Source: Aureicoccus marinus
GTDB taxonomy: Bacteria > Bacteroidota > Bacteroidia > Flavobacteriales > Flavobacteriaceae
Reading direction: 5' to 3'
Length of the DNA: 64,000 bases
Assembly (NCBI RefSeq): GCF_002954325.1
Contig: NZ_MQVX01000001.1
Location: 377,546 to 441,545 of the forward strand
Under the pieces are notes generated by a model. That model saw only the letters and a program-made list of their open reading frames with translations. It ran no database searches and was not told the DNA's origin. Shown here in pieces: positions 43,311-52,015 of the stretch (position 1 is its first letter; every line of letters starts with the position of its first letter). The position numbers and the translations under genes are program-made.

Positions 43311-45010
43311 TTATTTTCTGTTGAAGATGCTTTCAAAAACGGTTGAATTGCCCACTTTATCCCGGACAACAATCTTGAGTCGACAAGTTGTCGTATTCAG
43401 GATGCGGTCGTCAAAATTGTAGGTTAGGGTTTTATTTTTGGGTTCGTACTCCATCAGGATCCACTGTCCATTGATGCTCGCGGCATAGGTGTCGATCCCG
43501 GTACCCTTATCGTCAATTTCAAGACTGAGGTAGCTGTAGTTGTTCAGCCATTGTCCCGTTTTAAAGTTTCGGGCCCGTATGGTAGGTGCCAGGGTATCTT
43601 TTGCGATCACAAAACTTCCCAAGTCGCGGGTGCGGGTGCTAAAGGACGATTCCCGCTTATAGGTTTTGTAATAATTCGCGCGTCCGTTTTTGTCTAAGCG
43701 ACCGATGTAAAGTTGCTTTCGTTCGCTAGCGGGGTATTTGGATACATCGAAACTCAGGGTAAAGTTCTTGTGTACCGCCAGTGTTCGGTCGTGTACCTTG
43801 AAAGTATCCTTTTCGAATTTGAGGTCCAGGAAAACATCCTTGTAGAAGGAATTCGAGGGAAAGCTCACAGAAGCTCCTTTAAAGTCGAAGTTGACATTCT
43901 GTTTTCTGGGAACAAAATAGGCCGATTTGAATACTTCTGCTTGTTGAATAACCCGTTGATTCTTTCCGAGAACTGGAATACGCACCTTGGTGGTATTTCC
44001 TTCTATATCGGCCAGGGTAAGCCGAACGTCGATTTTATCTCCGGCTTTTACCGGCAGTTGACCATCGTTGTCTAGGTGAGAGTAGATACTAAGTGCGTTG
44101 GCGGGATCTCTGAAGCCTTTTTGTATACGTTTGCGGTATTGTGCAAAGTAAGGGAAGTCGATTAAGGTGTTGATATAACGGGTCTCGTTAAAGGCAAAAG
44201 ATTCAAAGTCAAAAGCCGTCAGGAGTTTGCCGTTGGCCGTGATTTGGGCGGAGTAGATCCCATTGCGGTTATAGGCTTTGTCTTGCTTGTCGTGGGCAAC
44301 AAAACCGAAACCGATATTCCCTATAGCCTCGACGGGTTCTGTCGCATAGGTGCCATCTTCTTTTAAAGTCAGGGGAAGTTGAATTTTTTCTTTGCTGCCA
44401 TTGACAATGGCGCTATTGCCTAAGGGGTAAGCATACACTTCCTGTACATTGGGGGGTGTGGTATCTTCAACCTCGTAACCATAGAGCAGGGGATTGGTCG
44501 GTTTTTGGCTTACACTGTTGCGTATTTCAAAATGTAAATGTGGCCCTGAGGATCCACCTGTATTCCCGCTATACGCCAAGAGATCACCTTCACCAAGGCT
44601 CAATTCCCCGTAGTCCGGAAAGAGTTCGATTTCATAGGATCTTTTCTCGTACTGTGCCTTTTTTACATAGGCCTCAATTTCTGGAGCAAACTTTTGTAAA
44701 TGCCCATAGACGGAGGTGTAACCGTTCGGGTGTGCTACGTAGATGGCCTTGCCGTATCCCCAATGAGATACTTTGATTCGGGTGACCGTGCCCGGGCCGA
44801 TGGAATAGACGGGCAATCCCTGTTTACCCTGGGTTTTAATATCGATTCCTCCATGGAAGTGGTTGGATCTCAACTCGCCAAAAGTCCCTGCCAGAATCAG
44901 GGAATTCCCATAGGACTGGCAAAGTTGTTTTTGCTTTCTTGTTCCTGGGCGAAGCTGCACGGCGCCAGCATAAAACAGACCAAAAAGCAAAGAAGGGTAG
45001 CGTTGCGCAT
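43311..45010 (-). pseudogene. M23-family endopeptidase (LytM type), frameshifted near the N-terminus
   Basis: From ATG 45010, MRNATLLCFLVCFMLAPCSF (signal peptide) continues to FASPMGIP and then meets a stop. The main frame starts with GNSLILAGTFGELRSNHFH and runs to 43311. The family expects IPLILAGTFGELRSNHFHGG, and one extra C at 44900-44902 (GGG on the plus strand) would join them. The catalytic part keeps HFHGGID, SGNTGGSSGPHLHFEI and the GYGKAIYVAHPNGYTSVYGH loop, so the ~566-residue enzyme would be intact apart from the break. It cleaves peptidoglycan peptides in the periplasm. It lies upstream of the TonB receptor on the same strand. Confidence 0.82.
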
Positions 45011-45101
45011 AAGCGATTCAGGGTTTAGTACGAAAGTACTTATCAATATTCAATAAGTAAAGTCTGTGTTAATAACGTTCACTCATCTCTCGGTATTACA
45101 C

Positions 45102-45132
45102 TTGGTCGATTGTTGAGGTATGGTTAAATTTG
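45102..45132 (+). promoter_or_regulatory. Candidate promoter of the zap operon
   Basis: TTG (45102-45104) is followed after 20 bases by TAAATTTG (45125-45132), an exact TAnnTTTG. The first gene begins 24 bases downstream (ATG 45157), leaving a short leader. Confidence 0.5.
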
Positions 45133-45156
45133 TTTAATACACATGATGTACGCCTT

Positions 45157-45447
45157 ATGGCCGAATTGCTCTCTGTTGTGGATTCCCTGGAAAGTAGAGT
45201 GCATCAGTTGATTAAACAACTGGAGCAGCTCCAACAGGAAAACGCGCTTTTGCAAAAAGAATTGGATTCATTGGAAGAGAAGCAAAAGGAAAAGTCTGAG
45301 GTCGCTGAAGAATGGCAAGAAAAATACCAGGCTTTAAAAATGGCGAACAGCATGTTGGGTAGTAATACAAATAAAACAGAAGCGAAGCTCAAAATAAATA
45401 CGCTAATCCGAGAGTTGGATGATTGCATAGCTCAACTTTCGGCCTAG
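45157..45447 (+). CDS. Coiled-coil ZapB-like division protein
   Basis: A 96-residue protein from ATG 45157 made almost entirely of coiled coil (LESRVHQLIKQLEQLQQENA), with Gln/Glu/Leu heptads. It lies ten bases upstream of zapA. Proteins of this kind and place resemble ZapB, the ZapA-binding link that tethers the Z-ring, but size and coiled coil alone give limited support. The upstream TTG 45130 would add a non-conserved extension. Confidence 0.7.
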   Translation: MAELLSVVDSLESRVHQLIKQLEQLQQENALLQKELDSLEEKQKEKSEVAEEWQEKYQALKMANSMLGSNTNKTEAKLKINTLIRELDDCIAQLSA

Positions 45448-45457
45448 CCCATTCCAT

Positions 45458-45754
45458 ATGGGAGAAAAGCTCAAAATAAAGCTTTCTATTGCTGACCGGG
45501 TTTATCCATTGACGATTGACCCCAAGCAGGAGGAAGGACTTCGAAAGGCCGCGAAAAATATCGATTTCTTGGCCAAGAAATTTGAGCAAAACTATGCGGT
45601 ACGGGATAAACAAGATGTGTTGGCCATGTGTGCCTTACAGTTTGCCTCCCGAATTGAGCAGAGCGGAATAGAAGAATCGGAACAAATGCAGCAGGCGGCT
45701 GACCGGCTCGGAGACCTTGAAGCTCTCCTGGCTCAAGCCCTTGGTTCGGTTTAA
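45458..45754 (+). CDS. zapA: Cell division protein ZapA
   Basis: A 98-residue FtsZ-binding protein. Its N-terminal part (LKIKLSIADRVYPLTID) and the following helix with EGLRKAAKNIDFLAKKF match ZapA, which bundles FtsZ protofilaments. It follows the ZapB-like gene by ten bases and precedes the 6S-like RNA. Confidence 0.9.
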   Translation: MGEKLKIKLSIADRVYPLTIDPKQEEGLRKAAKNIDFLAKKFEQNYAVRDKQDVLAMCALQFASRIEQSGIEESEQMQQAADRLGDLEALLAQALGSV

Positions 45755-45774
45755 GTTCTTTGCAATAAGCTAGA

Positions 45775-45946
45775 GTTACTGCCCACATTGGCATTTAATT
45801 TTGACAAACTCAACATTACACTTTTTAAAAAGGGTGAGTTTCGGTTGTAAGAGCAGGCCTTCTTGTCAAGGATCCTCGCGCAGCTGGTTAGCCCTAAACC
45901 TGTTTTTAGGAGTTTGTACAAAACTTCCGCTGATGTGGGTTTTTTA
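45775..45946 (+). ncRNA. ssrS: 6S-like RNA (ssrS) candidate
   Basis: A structured ~170-base stretch between zapA and rny. A terminal stem CCCACAT (45782-45788) pairs with ATGTGGG (45933-45939), followed by a T run (45940-45945) that serves as a terminator. A second stem ACAAACTC (45804-45811) pairs with GAGTTTGT (45910-45917). The region between is large and only partly paired. This matches the 6S layout: long closing stem, central bubble, length of 160-190 bases. I recall 6S in the zapA neighbourhood of other bacteria. 6S RNA sequesters the housekeeping sigma-holoenzyme in stationary phase. The structure is seen; the identity is inferred. Confidence 0.6.
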
Positions 45947-45964
45947 TTTTAATACAACACAGAT

Positions 45965-47536
45965 ATGGACACCAATATAACCTTGATTGTTGTCGGTTTA
46001 GTCGCTTTGCTTCTCGGCTTCGGAATCGCAAAAATCTTGGAAAAAAACAAAGGAACACAACTCATCAATTCTGCTAAGAAAGAAGCAGAGACTCTTTTGA
46101 AAGAAGCGAAAAAAGAGGGGGAAAGCATCAAGAAGGATAAAATTTTTCAAGCCAAGGAGAAGTTCTTGGAGCTGAAGGGTGAACACGAGAAGGTCATCAT
46201 GGGCAAAGAAAAGAAGATGGCCGAGGCCGAAAAGCGTATTCGCGATAAGGAATCCAAAGTCAGCAGCGAGCTGAACCGCAACAAGCAACTGAACGAGCAG
46301 TTGTCTTCTAAGCTGGCCGAAGTTGAGCACAAAAGTGAAGTGCTGGACAAGAAGCAGACAGAAACCGAAAAATTACACAAAAGCCAAGTACAGCAGCTGG
46401 AGGTCATCTCTGGTCTCTCTGCCGAGGACGCCAAATCCCAGTTGATGGAGTCCTTAAAAGAGACGGCCAAGACTGACGCCATGGCCTATTTGCAAACTAC
46501 TCTGGAAGAGGCCAAACTCAGTGCACAGCAAGAGGCACGAAAGATTGTAATCAACACCATCCAGCGCATCGGGACGGAAGAAGCCGTAGAGAATTGTGTT
46601 TCTGTTTTTAACTTGGAATCAGACGATGTGAAAGGCCGTATTATAGGGCGTGAAGGTCGAAATATCCGAGCGATTGAATCAGCCACTGGCGTAGAGATCA
46701 TTGTGGACGATACACCGGAAGCGATTATTCTCTCTTGTTTCGATTCGGTGCGTAGGGAAGTAGCGAGACTCTCGTTGCACCGTTTGGTCACTGATGGGCG
46801 GATACACCCGGCCCGAATCGAAGAGGTTGTTAAAAAGACCGAAAAGCAAATCAACGAGGAGATTATTGAGATTGGAAAGAGAACGGTTATCGATTTGGGT
46901 ATTCACGGATTACACCCCGAATTAATCAAGGCGGTAGGACGTATGAAGTACCGGTCTTCCTATGGACAGAATCTGTTACAACACTCGCGTGAAGTAGCGA
47001 AGCTCTGTGGGGTGATGGCGGCAGAATTGGGTCTCAATCCCAAATTAGCAAAGCGCGCAGGTCTGTTACACGATATCGGGAAGGTACCTCAAGCCGAAGT
47101 TGACATTGAGACCCCACACGCCATCCTTGGTATGGAATGGGCAAAGAAATTCGGCGAGAAAAAAGAAGTCTGCAACGCCATTGGAGCTCACCACGACGAA
47201 ATAGAGATGACCAGTTTAATCTCGCCGATCGTCCAAGTCTGTGATGCCATTAGCGGTGCACGCCCTGGTGCTCGTCGACAGGTTTTAGATAGTTATATTC
47301 AACGATTGAAAGACCTGGAAGATATTGCTCTGGGCTTTAAAGGAGTGGAAAAAGCCTATGCTATTCAGGCAGGCCGCGAGCTGAGGGTTATTGTTCAAAG
47401 TGAAAAAGTGAACGATGACAAGGCAGCTGAGCTGTCGTTTGAAATCTCCCAGAAAATCCAAACTGATATGACCTATCCGGGGCAGGTGAAAGTCACCGTG
47501 ATCCGAGAAACCCGTTCAGTCAATATCGCCAAGTAG
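45965..47536 (+). CDS. rny: Ribonuclease Y
   Basis: A 523-residue membrane-anchored endoribonuclease that initiates mRNA decay. An N-terminal membrane helix (about 5-22, [16 protein letters not shown]) leads to a long coiled coil (25-190). A KH domain (about 210-265) has [20 protein letters not shown]. The HD domain (about 330-430) has [19 protein letters not shown] and GAHHDE, giving the metal-binding His-Asp pair. The length is typical. Confidence 0.97.
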   Translation: MDTNITLIVVGLVALLLGFGIAKILEKNKGTQLINSAKKEAETLLKEAKKEGESIKKDKIFQAKEKFLELKGEHEKVIMGKEKKMAEAEKRIRDKESKVSSELNRNKQLNEQLSSKLAEVEHKSEVLDKKQTETEKLHKSQVQQLEVISGLSAEDAKSQLMESLKETAKTDAMAYLQTTLEEAKLSAQQEARKIVINTIQRIGTEEAVENCVSVFNLESDDVKGRIIGREGRNIRAIESATGVEIIVDDTPEAIILSCFDSVRREVARLSLHRLVTDGRIHPARIEEVVKKTEKQINEEIIEIGKRTVIDLGIHGLHPELIKAVGRMKYRSSYGQNLLQHSREVAKLCGVMAAELGLNPKLAKRAGLLHDIGKVPQAEVDIETPHAILGMEWAKKFGEKKEVCNAIGAHHDEIEMTSLISPIVQVCDAISGARPGARRQVLDSYIQRLKDLEDIALGFKGVEKAYAIQAGRELRVIVQSEKVNDDKAAELSFEISQKIQTDMTYPGQVKVTVIRETRSVNIAK

Positions 47537-47588
47537 AAATCAAGTACCTGATAGAAGTCATTTTTTAGGACAAGGCATCGGAATACAT

Positions 47589-48032
47589 TTGAAGTATTCT
47601 AAAAGTCTTAGTCATGAAAAAAGAGTCCCCGTATCCCAGATTATGACCCGCGAGCTGGTGACCCTCAGTCCTGTAGATGACCTGGTCACAGCAGAGGAAC
47701 TTTTCAAAAAACATAGAATTCGGCACATTCCGGTTGTTCAAGGGAAAGAAATCCTAGGAATGCTTAGCTACACAGATTTATTGCGCATCAGTTTTGCCGA
47801 TGCCATTGGCTCTGAAGAGGAACAGGTTGAAACCATTGTCTACAATATGTTCTCCATTGAGCAGGTGATGGCAAAAAATATCATCAGTGTTCCTTCTACC
47901 GCAAGTATACGTGAGGTGGCCGCTTTTTTAGCGACCCAAGAATTTCATGCCCTTCCGGTCGTTGACGGGGAAGAATTGGTGGGCATTGTGACCACCACAG
48001 ACCTGATCAATTATTTGGTAGAACAGTATTAG
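47589..48032 (+). CDS. CBS-pair domain protein, start uncertain
   Basis: A ~147-residue protein with two CBS domains (about 14-70 and 90-145: VPVSQIMTRELVTLSPVDDL; SIEQVMAKNIISV). CBS pairs bind adenosyl ligands such as ATP or AMP and regulate partners. As read, translation must begin at TTG 47589. However, ATG 47614 reads MKK in the next frame, and one more A in the run of six at 47617-47622 would give Met-Lys-Lys-Arg-Val-Pro-Val-Ser, the family's normal start. A missing base is thus likely, as in four other genes here. Confidence 0.8.
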   Translation: MKYSKSLSHEKRVPVSQIMTRELVTLSPVDDLVTAEELFKKHRIRHIPVVQGKEILGMLSYTDLLRISFADAIGSEEEQVETIVYNMFSIEQVMAKNIISVPSTASIREVAAFLATQEFHALPVVDGEELVGIVTTTDLINYLVEQY

Positions 48033-48040
48033 GGGCAGAA

Positions 48041-50113
48041 TTAATCCACGCCTTCTGTCGCTTCGTTATCGGAAGGAGCTTCTTCTTCGACCTGCTTATT
48101 GAGCTGATTTTCCATGATATTTAGCTTTTTGAGCTTGGCCTTCCACGTATCCAAGGATTCGCGGTGCTTGGTGATCTTGGAAACCACTTCTTTTACCAGT
48201 GGGTTGTCTTCTGACGCATTCGAGAAGAACTGCAGGTTGTTTTCGAGCTGTCTGATCTCTGCATTGCTCTCGTCGATCTTCTTGCGGATAAACGAGCGTT
48301 CCTTTTGGATAGCTCTGTCATCCTGCCCACCAGCTAATTGGCTTATTTTGTCTCCGTACTTCAACAGTTCCGATTCTTGCTTGTCGATATCCAGTTTTTT
48401 GAAAAGGGCATCGATAATTTTGTTGAACTTGTTGTTGATGTGGAGTTTGTTCTGAGGAATACGTCCAAATGATTTCCATTCGGCGATAAAGCCTTTGATG
48501 GCATTGAGGTCGTCTTCTCTTTTACCGCTCAATTGAAACTCTTTCAGGCGATCTAAGCACTTTCTTTTGTTCTCGTAATGCTCGAGTTCTACCTGGTGAG
48601 AAGCGTCTCTTTTATCGTGTAGACGGTCAAAGTAGTGATTACAGGCCGCCTTGAAGTCGTTCCAAATCTTATCAGAATATTTCCGTGGCACATGGCCAAT
48701 CTTCTTCCATTCGTTTTGGATTCTCTTCATTTCAGGAGTAGCTGTTGCGTGATCCTCACTGTCCTTTAGGGCTTCTGCCAAGGCCAGTAAATTGCGCTTT
48801 TTCTCCAGGTTGTCCTGTTGTTCCCTCTTAAGGTCTTTGTAGAAGCTGTTCTTTTTGCGGTTAAATTGTCGCACAGCTTCCTTGAATTCAGACCAGGTCG
48901 CCTCATTTACTTTTTGAGGGACTTTCCCAGCTTTAAAGAATTCTTCGCGAAGAGCTTCAACTGCCTTCATTTGCTTTTGAAGGGCTTTGTGGTCTTTGGC
49001 CAAGCCTTCTGCTTGATCCAAGATCGAAGCGATAATTCCTTTTTTCTTTTCCAGGTTGACTTCGTACCCGGCTTCGAGTTCTTTGAAGTGATCCTGCCGT
49101 CTTTGGTGCATCAGTTTGGTTGCTGCACTAAAACGCTTCCAAATGGCTTCACGGTGCTCCTTAGCTACGGGCCCTATATCTTCTTTCCAGATTTTGTGGA
49201 GGGTCTGTAGCTCGAAGAAAGCTTTACTCAGGTCGGGTTCTTGAACCAAGCCCTCTGCACGCTCCACTAGCTTTTGCTTCTCTTCCAAATTGTGTTTGAA
49301 ATCCAGATCGCGCAGCTCGCGGTTCAGGTGTAGGAAGTCGTAGAATATTTCGGTGTGGTGGTGATAAGTTCTCCACACATCGTTGTATTGGTTACGAGGT
49401 ACTGGCCCTGCATTTCTCCATTTTTCCTGGAGCGCTTTGAAGTTTTGGTAGGTGTTGTTCATGTCTTCCTCGACATTGATCAACGACTTGAGTTCTTCAA
49501 TGATGGCCAGGCGATCCTGAAGGTTGCTCTCGAGTTGTTTTTCCAGGTTCTTGTAATAGGCATCTCGCTTTTCTCGGTATTCTTTATATACTTCGTTGAA
49601 TTGCCTTTTAGAGACTGAGCTGAATCGAAAATCGATCTCATTGCCCCCGTTTTCTAGGAATTCTTCCTTCTTTTCTTCAAAGAGGGATTTGAACTGCTGA
49701 TCAAAGGAGCGTTTGATCTGATTGACGTGGGTGTTGATGGCTTGAACCTTTTCGGTTCTCACCAACCTTTGCAACTCTCCGACCAAGTTTTCCATGGAGA
49801 GGGAATCGTAGTCCAACAATGGGATTTGGTGACGGCGGTTGTTGTCGTCGTCTTCCGCATCCTCTGCGTTGGCTTCATCAATTGCCTCTTGGGTCTCTCC
49901 AGGACTTTCTTCTGTTTGTCCTTTTGCTTTGGCTTCTGCGGGGCTTTCGGCTGATTCAGCGCTGGGCTCTTCGCTCTTAACAGGTTCTGACTCCGAAGGA
50001 GCTGGTGTCACTTCGGTCTCGACCTTTTCTGCAGGAGCAGGGTTTTGCTCAACTGCTTTTGTTTCTTCGCTACCTGTCGATTCTGGCGACAGTTGTTCGT
50101 CTTTCTCAATCAT
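48041..50113 (-). CDS. DUF349 repeat protein
   Basis: A 690-residue protein with an acidic, low-complexity N-terminus (about 1-95, Glu/Pro/Ala-rich) and then at least five DUF349 repeats, each ending with W-x3-G-x-VP or its variants (EKWRNAGPVPRNQY, EWKKIGHVPRKYSD, EWKSFGRIPQNK). The repeats are helical and charged; the C-terminal 110 residues form coiled coil. Bacteroidota proteins of this family are conserved but of unknown function, with no signal peptide, so they are probably cytoplasmic. It lies downstream of aroE on the same strand. Confidence 0.85.
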   Translation of the reverse strand: MIEKDEQLSPESTGSEETKAVEQNPAPAEKVETEVTPAPSESEPVKSEEPSAESAESPAEAKAKGQTEESPGETQEAIDEANAEDAEDDDNNRRHQIPLLDYDSLSMENLVGELQRLVRTEKVQAINTHVNQIKRSFDQQFKSLFEEKKEEFLENGGNEIDFRFSSVSKRQFNEVYKEYREKRDAYYKNLEKQLESNLQDRLAIIEELKSLINVEEDMNNTYQNFKALQEKWRNAGPVPRNQYNDVWRTYHHHTEIFYDFLHLNRELRDLDFKHNLEEKQKLVERAEGLVQEPDLSKAFFELQTLHKIWKEDIGPVAKEHREAIWKRFSAATKLMHQRRQDHFKELEAGYEVNLEKKKGIIASILDQAEGLAKDHKALQKQMKAVEALREEFFKAGKVPQKVNEATWSEFKEAVRQFNRKKNSFYKDLKREQQDNLEKKRNLLALAEALKDSEDHATATPEMKRIQNEWKKIGHVPRKYSDKIWNDFKAACNHYFDRLHDKRDASHQVELEHYENKRKCLDRLKEFQLSGKREDDLNAIKGFIAEWKSFGRIPQNKLHINNKFNKIIDALFKKLDIDKQESELLKYGDKISQLAGGQDDRAIQKERSFIRKKIDESNAEIRQLENNLQFFSNASEDNPLVKEVVSKITKHRESLDTWKAKLKKLNIMENQLNKQVEEEAPSDNEATEGVD

Positions 50114-50178
50114 GACGATGCTCTTTATTGGTTAAGTGATGACCACATCAAGTAAAAGATCTGGTTTAATTCACCTGG

Positions 50179-50207
50179 TAAAAATACACAAAGTATTCAG
50201 GCCACAA
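50179..50207 (-). promoter_or_regulatory. Candidate promoter for the DUF349 gene
   Basis: TTG (50205-50207 on the minus strand) followed after 18 bases by TATTTTTA (50179-50186), seven of eight to TAnnTTTG. The start codon is 65 bases downstream. Confidence 0.3.
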
Positions 50208-50246
50208 GGAAACGTAGAACAGATATATTGACCGTTGATCGGCTCT

Positions 50247-51011
50247 TTACGAAATGCGGTGCTGTTGCCAGATCTCCCAGGCCTTTTCGGCTTGAAATTC
50301 CAGCATGGCCAAGCCATTTTGAATAGAGGCGCCAGCTTGTTCAAAGGCTTTTAAAAATGCTGTTTTATCCGGGTTGTAGATCAGGTCAAATCCCAGGCAA
50401 TTCGAAGAGATGGTGGAGTAGGGAATGGAGGGTTTGGTTTCGACATCTGGAAAGGTTCCCAAAGGGGTAGTATTGACCACCACCTGATAGCCGCCTAAGC
50501 CTTTTTCTTCCAGGTCTTGGTAATTCATTCCTGTTTTCTCTCGGTCTCTGGAGACTCTGTCTAATTTAAATCCGAGTTGTTTGAGGATGTAGCAGACGGC
50601 TTTTGAAGCTCCGCCGCTTCCAAGCACCAGTGCTTTACCTCTGGTGGAATGTAGATGGGGGAGGAGGCTTTGCTCAAAGCCATAGGCGTCGGTATTGTAG
50701 CCTTTTAGCCCCTGCGGTGTTAGGGCGATGGTGTTCACTGCGCCGATTTTTTCAGCGACAGGGTCAAGTGTACTTAGGAAGGGGAAAACCTTCTCCTTGT
50801 AAGGAATGGTCACATTCATTCCAGAGAGGTTTTGAGTCTTCAAAACTTCGTGTAATTCTGTCAAGTCTTGAAGATCAAAATTTACGTAGACCGCATCTGT
50901 TCGCTGTTCGCGCTTGAATTTTTCCGTAAAATAGGATCGAGAAAAAGAGTAATCGATGTCCTTACCCAGCAGACCGTAAATTGCCTTTTTTGCGCTGTTG
51001 TCTGTCGCCAT
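50247..51011 (-). CDS. aroE: Shikimate dehydrogenase
   Basis: A 254-residue NADPH-dependent enzyme reducing 3-dehydroshikimate, fourth in the chorismate pathway. Motifs are GLLGKDIDYSFS (substrate Ser), NVTIPYKEKVFPFL (catalytic Lys), NTDAYGF (Asn/Asp) and LGSGGASKAV, the nucleotide-binding GxGGxxxA. The first codons overlap the upstream DUF368 gene by 50 bases. The length is normal. Confidence 0.93.
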   Translation of the reverse strand: MATDNSAKKAIYGLLGKDIDYSFSRSYFTEKFKREQRTDAVYVNFDLQDLTELHEVLKTQNLSGMNVTIPYKEKVFPFLSTLDPVAEKIGAVNTIALTPQGLKGYNTDAYGFEQSLLPHLHSTRGKALVLGSGGASKAVCYILKQLGFKLDRVSRDREKTGMNYQDLEEKGLGGYQVVVNTTPLGTFPDVETKPSIPYSTISSNCLGFDLIYNPDKTAFLKAFEQAGASIQNGLAMLEFQAEKAWEIWQQHRIS

Positions 51012-52002
51012 ACCATTCGAGTAAGAGTAGAATTACAATGCCCATTACAATGTACAAGCCCGCCCACAAGGTCTCCTCTAGGCCGAAGTCAGGCACGAAG
51101 CGCTTGTAATTCTGAATAATTTTATCGCCGTTGGTATCCAGAAGGATGTTTCCTCCTGAATCTGTTTTGAATACGGTTCTTTTCCAAGGCCAAATAACCC
51201 CCAAGGAGCCGGTGATGAAGCCTACAATAACAGCCGTCGTGATTTTTTTGTAGCGCTTTAGTACATAGCCCAGCAAATGTGAGAGCGTGACCAAGCCGGT
51301 TAAAGATCCCAAGGTAAATACCGCAAGAATCTTCAAGGTGTGAAGGCGCTCCTCGTTTTCCATAAAACTGTAGTCTCCATTGAAGAGCTCCGAGAAGGTC
51401 AGGTAAAGGGCATTGACCGAATCAACCAACAAGAGCACGTAATTGCCCAGTAAAATCAAAATAAAGGAACCTGAAAGCCCGGGGAGAGTCATCCCGGAGA
51501 CACTAATAATGCCACAAAAGAAAATAAAATACAGGTTGTCATTCTCTGGTGCCGGATTCAAAAAACTGATTGAAATACCCAAGATCAAGCCCAAAATACC
51601 AGCGGTCAGAGTTTTTTCGTTCCAGTGTTTAAAATCTTTAGAGATGTAGTAGATCGAGCCCAGGATCATTCCAAAAAAGGCCGACCAAACATAGAGTTCC
51701 TTTTTTTCCAGAAAGTAATCCAGGAGCCGGGCAACGCTGAAATAGCTGATGAGCATACCGGAAAGAAGGAAGAGTAAAAAGTTACCATTGATGTAGCGGT
51801 AAAAACTGCGAAAACGCCCAGAGAAGAAGAGGCGAAAGGCCTTACCGTTGATTTTTTGCAAGGAGTATATAAATTCTTCATAGAAGCCTCCCACGAATGC
51901 GACGATCCCACCAGAGATTCCAGGCACTTTGTTAGCCGCTCCCATGGCCATGCCTTTAATCAACAAGAAAATGTAATCAAGAATCGATCGTGAATACTCC
52001 AT
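50962..52002 (-). CDS. DUF368 membrane protein, undecaprenyl-phosphate translocase-like (copy 2)
   Basis: A 346-residue polytopic membrane protein with the DUF368 hallmark MAMGAANKVPGISGGIVAFV near residue 16 and a second repeat-like SGMTLPGLSGSFILILLGNY near 172. Some DUF368 proteins have been shown to recycle undecaprenyl phosphate across the membrane (PopT); that role is inferred here. A paralogue lies 13 bases upstream. The stop overlaps aroE. Confidence 0.88.
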   Translation of the reverse strand: MEYSRSILDYIFLLIKGMAMGAANKVPGISGGIVAFVGGFYEEFIYSLQKINGKAFRLFFSGRFRSFYRYINGNFLLFLLSGMLISYFSVARLLDYFLEKKELYVWSAFFGMILGSIYYISKDFKHWNEKTLTAGILGLILGISISFLNPAPENDNLYFIFFCGIISVSGMTLPGLSGSFILILLGNYVLLLVDSVNALYLTFSELFNGDYSFMENEERLHTLKILAVFTLGSLTGLVTLSHLLGYVLKRYKKITTAVIVGFITGSLGVIWPWKRTVFKTDSGGNILLDTNGDKIIQNYKRFVPDFGLEETLWAGLYIVMGIVILLLLEWYGDRQQRKKGNLRSAG

Positions 52003-52015
52003 ACCTGGTTCTGAC

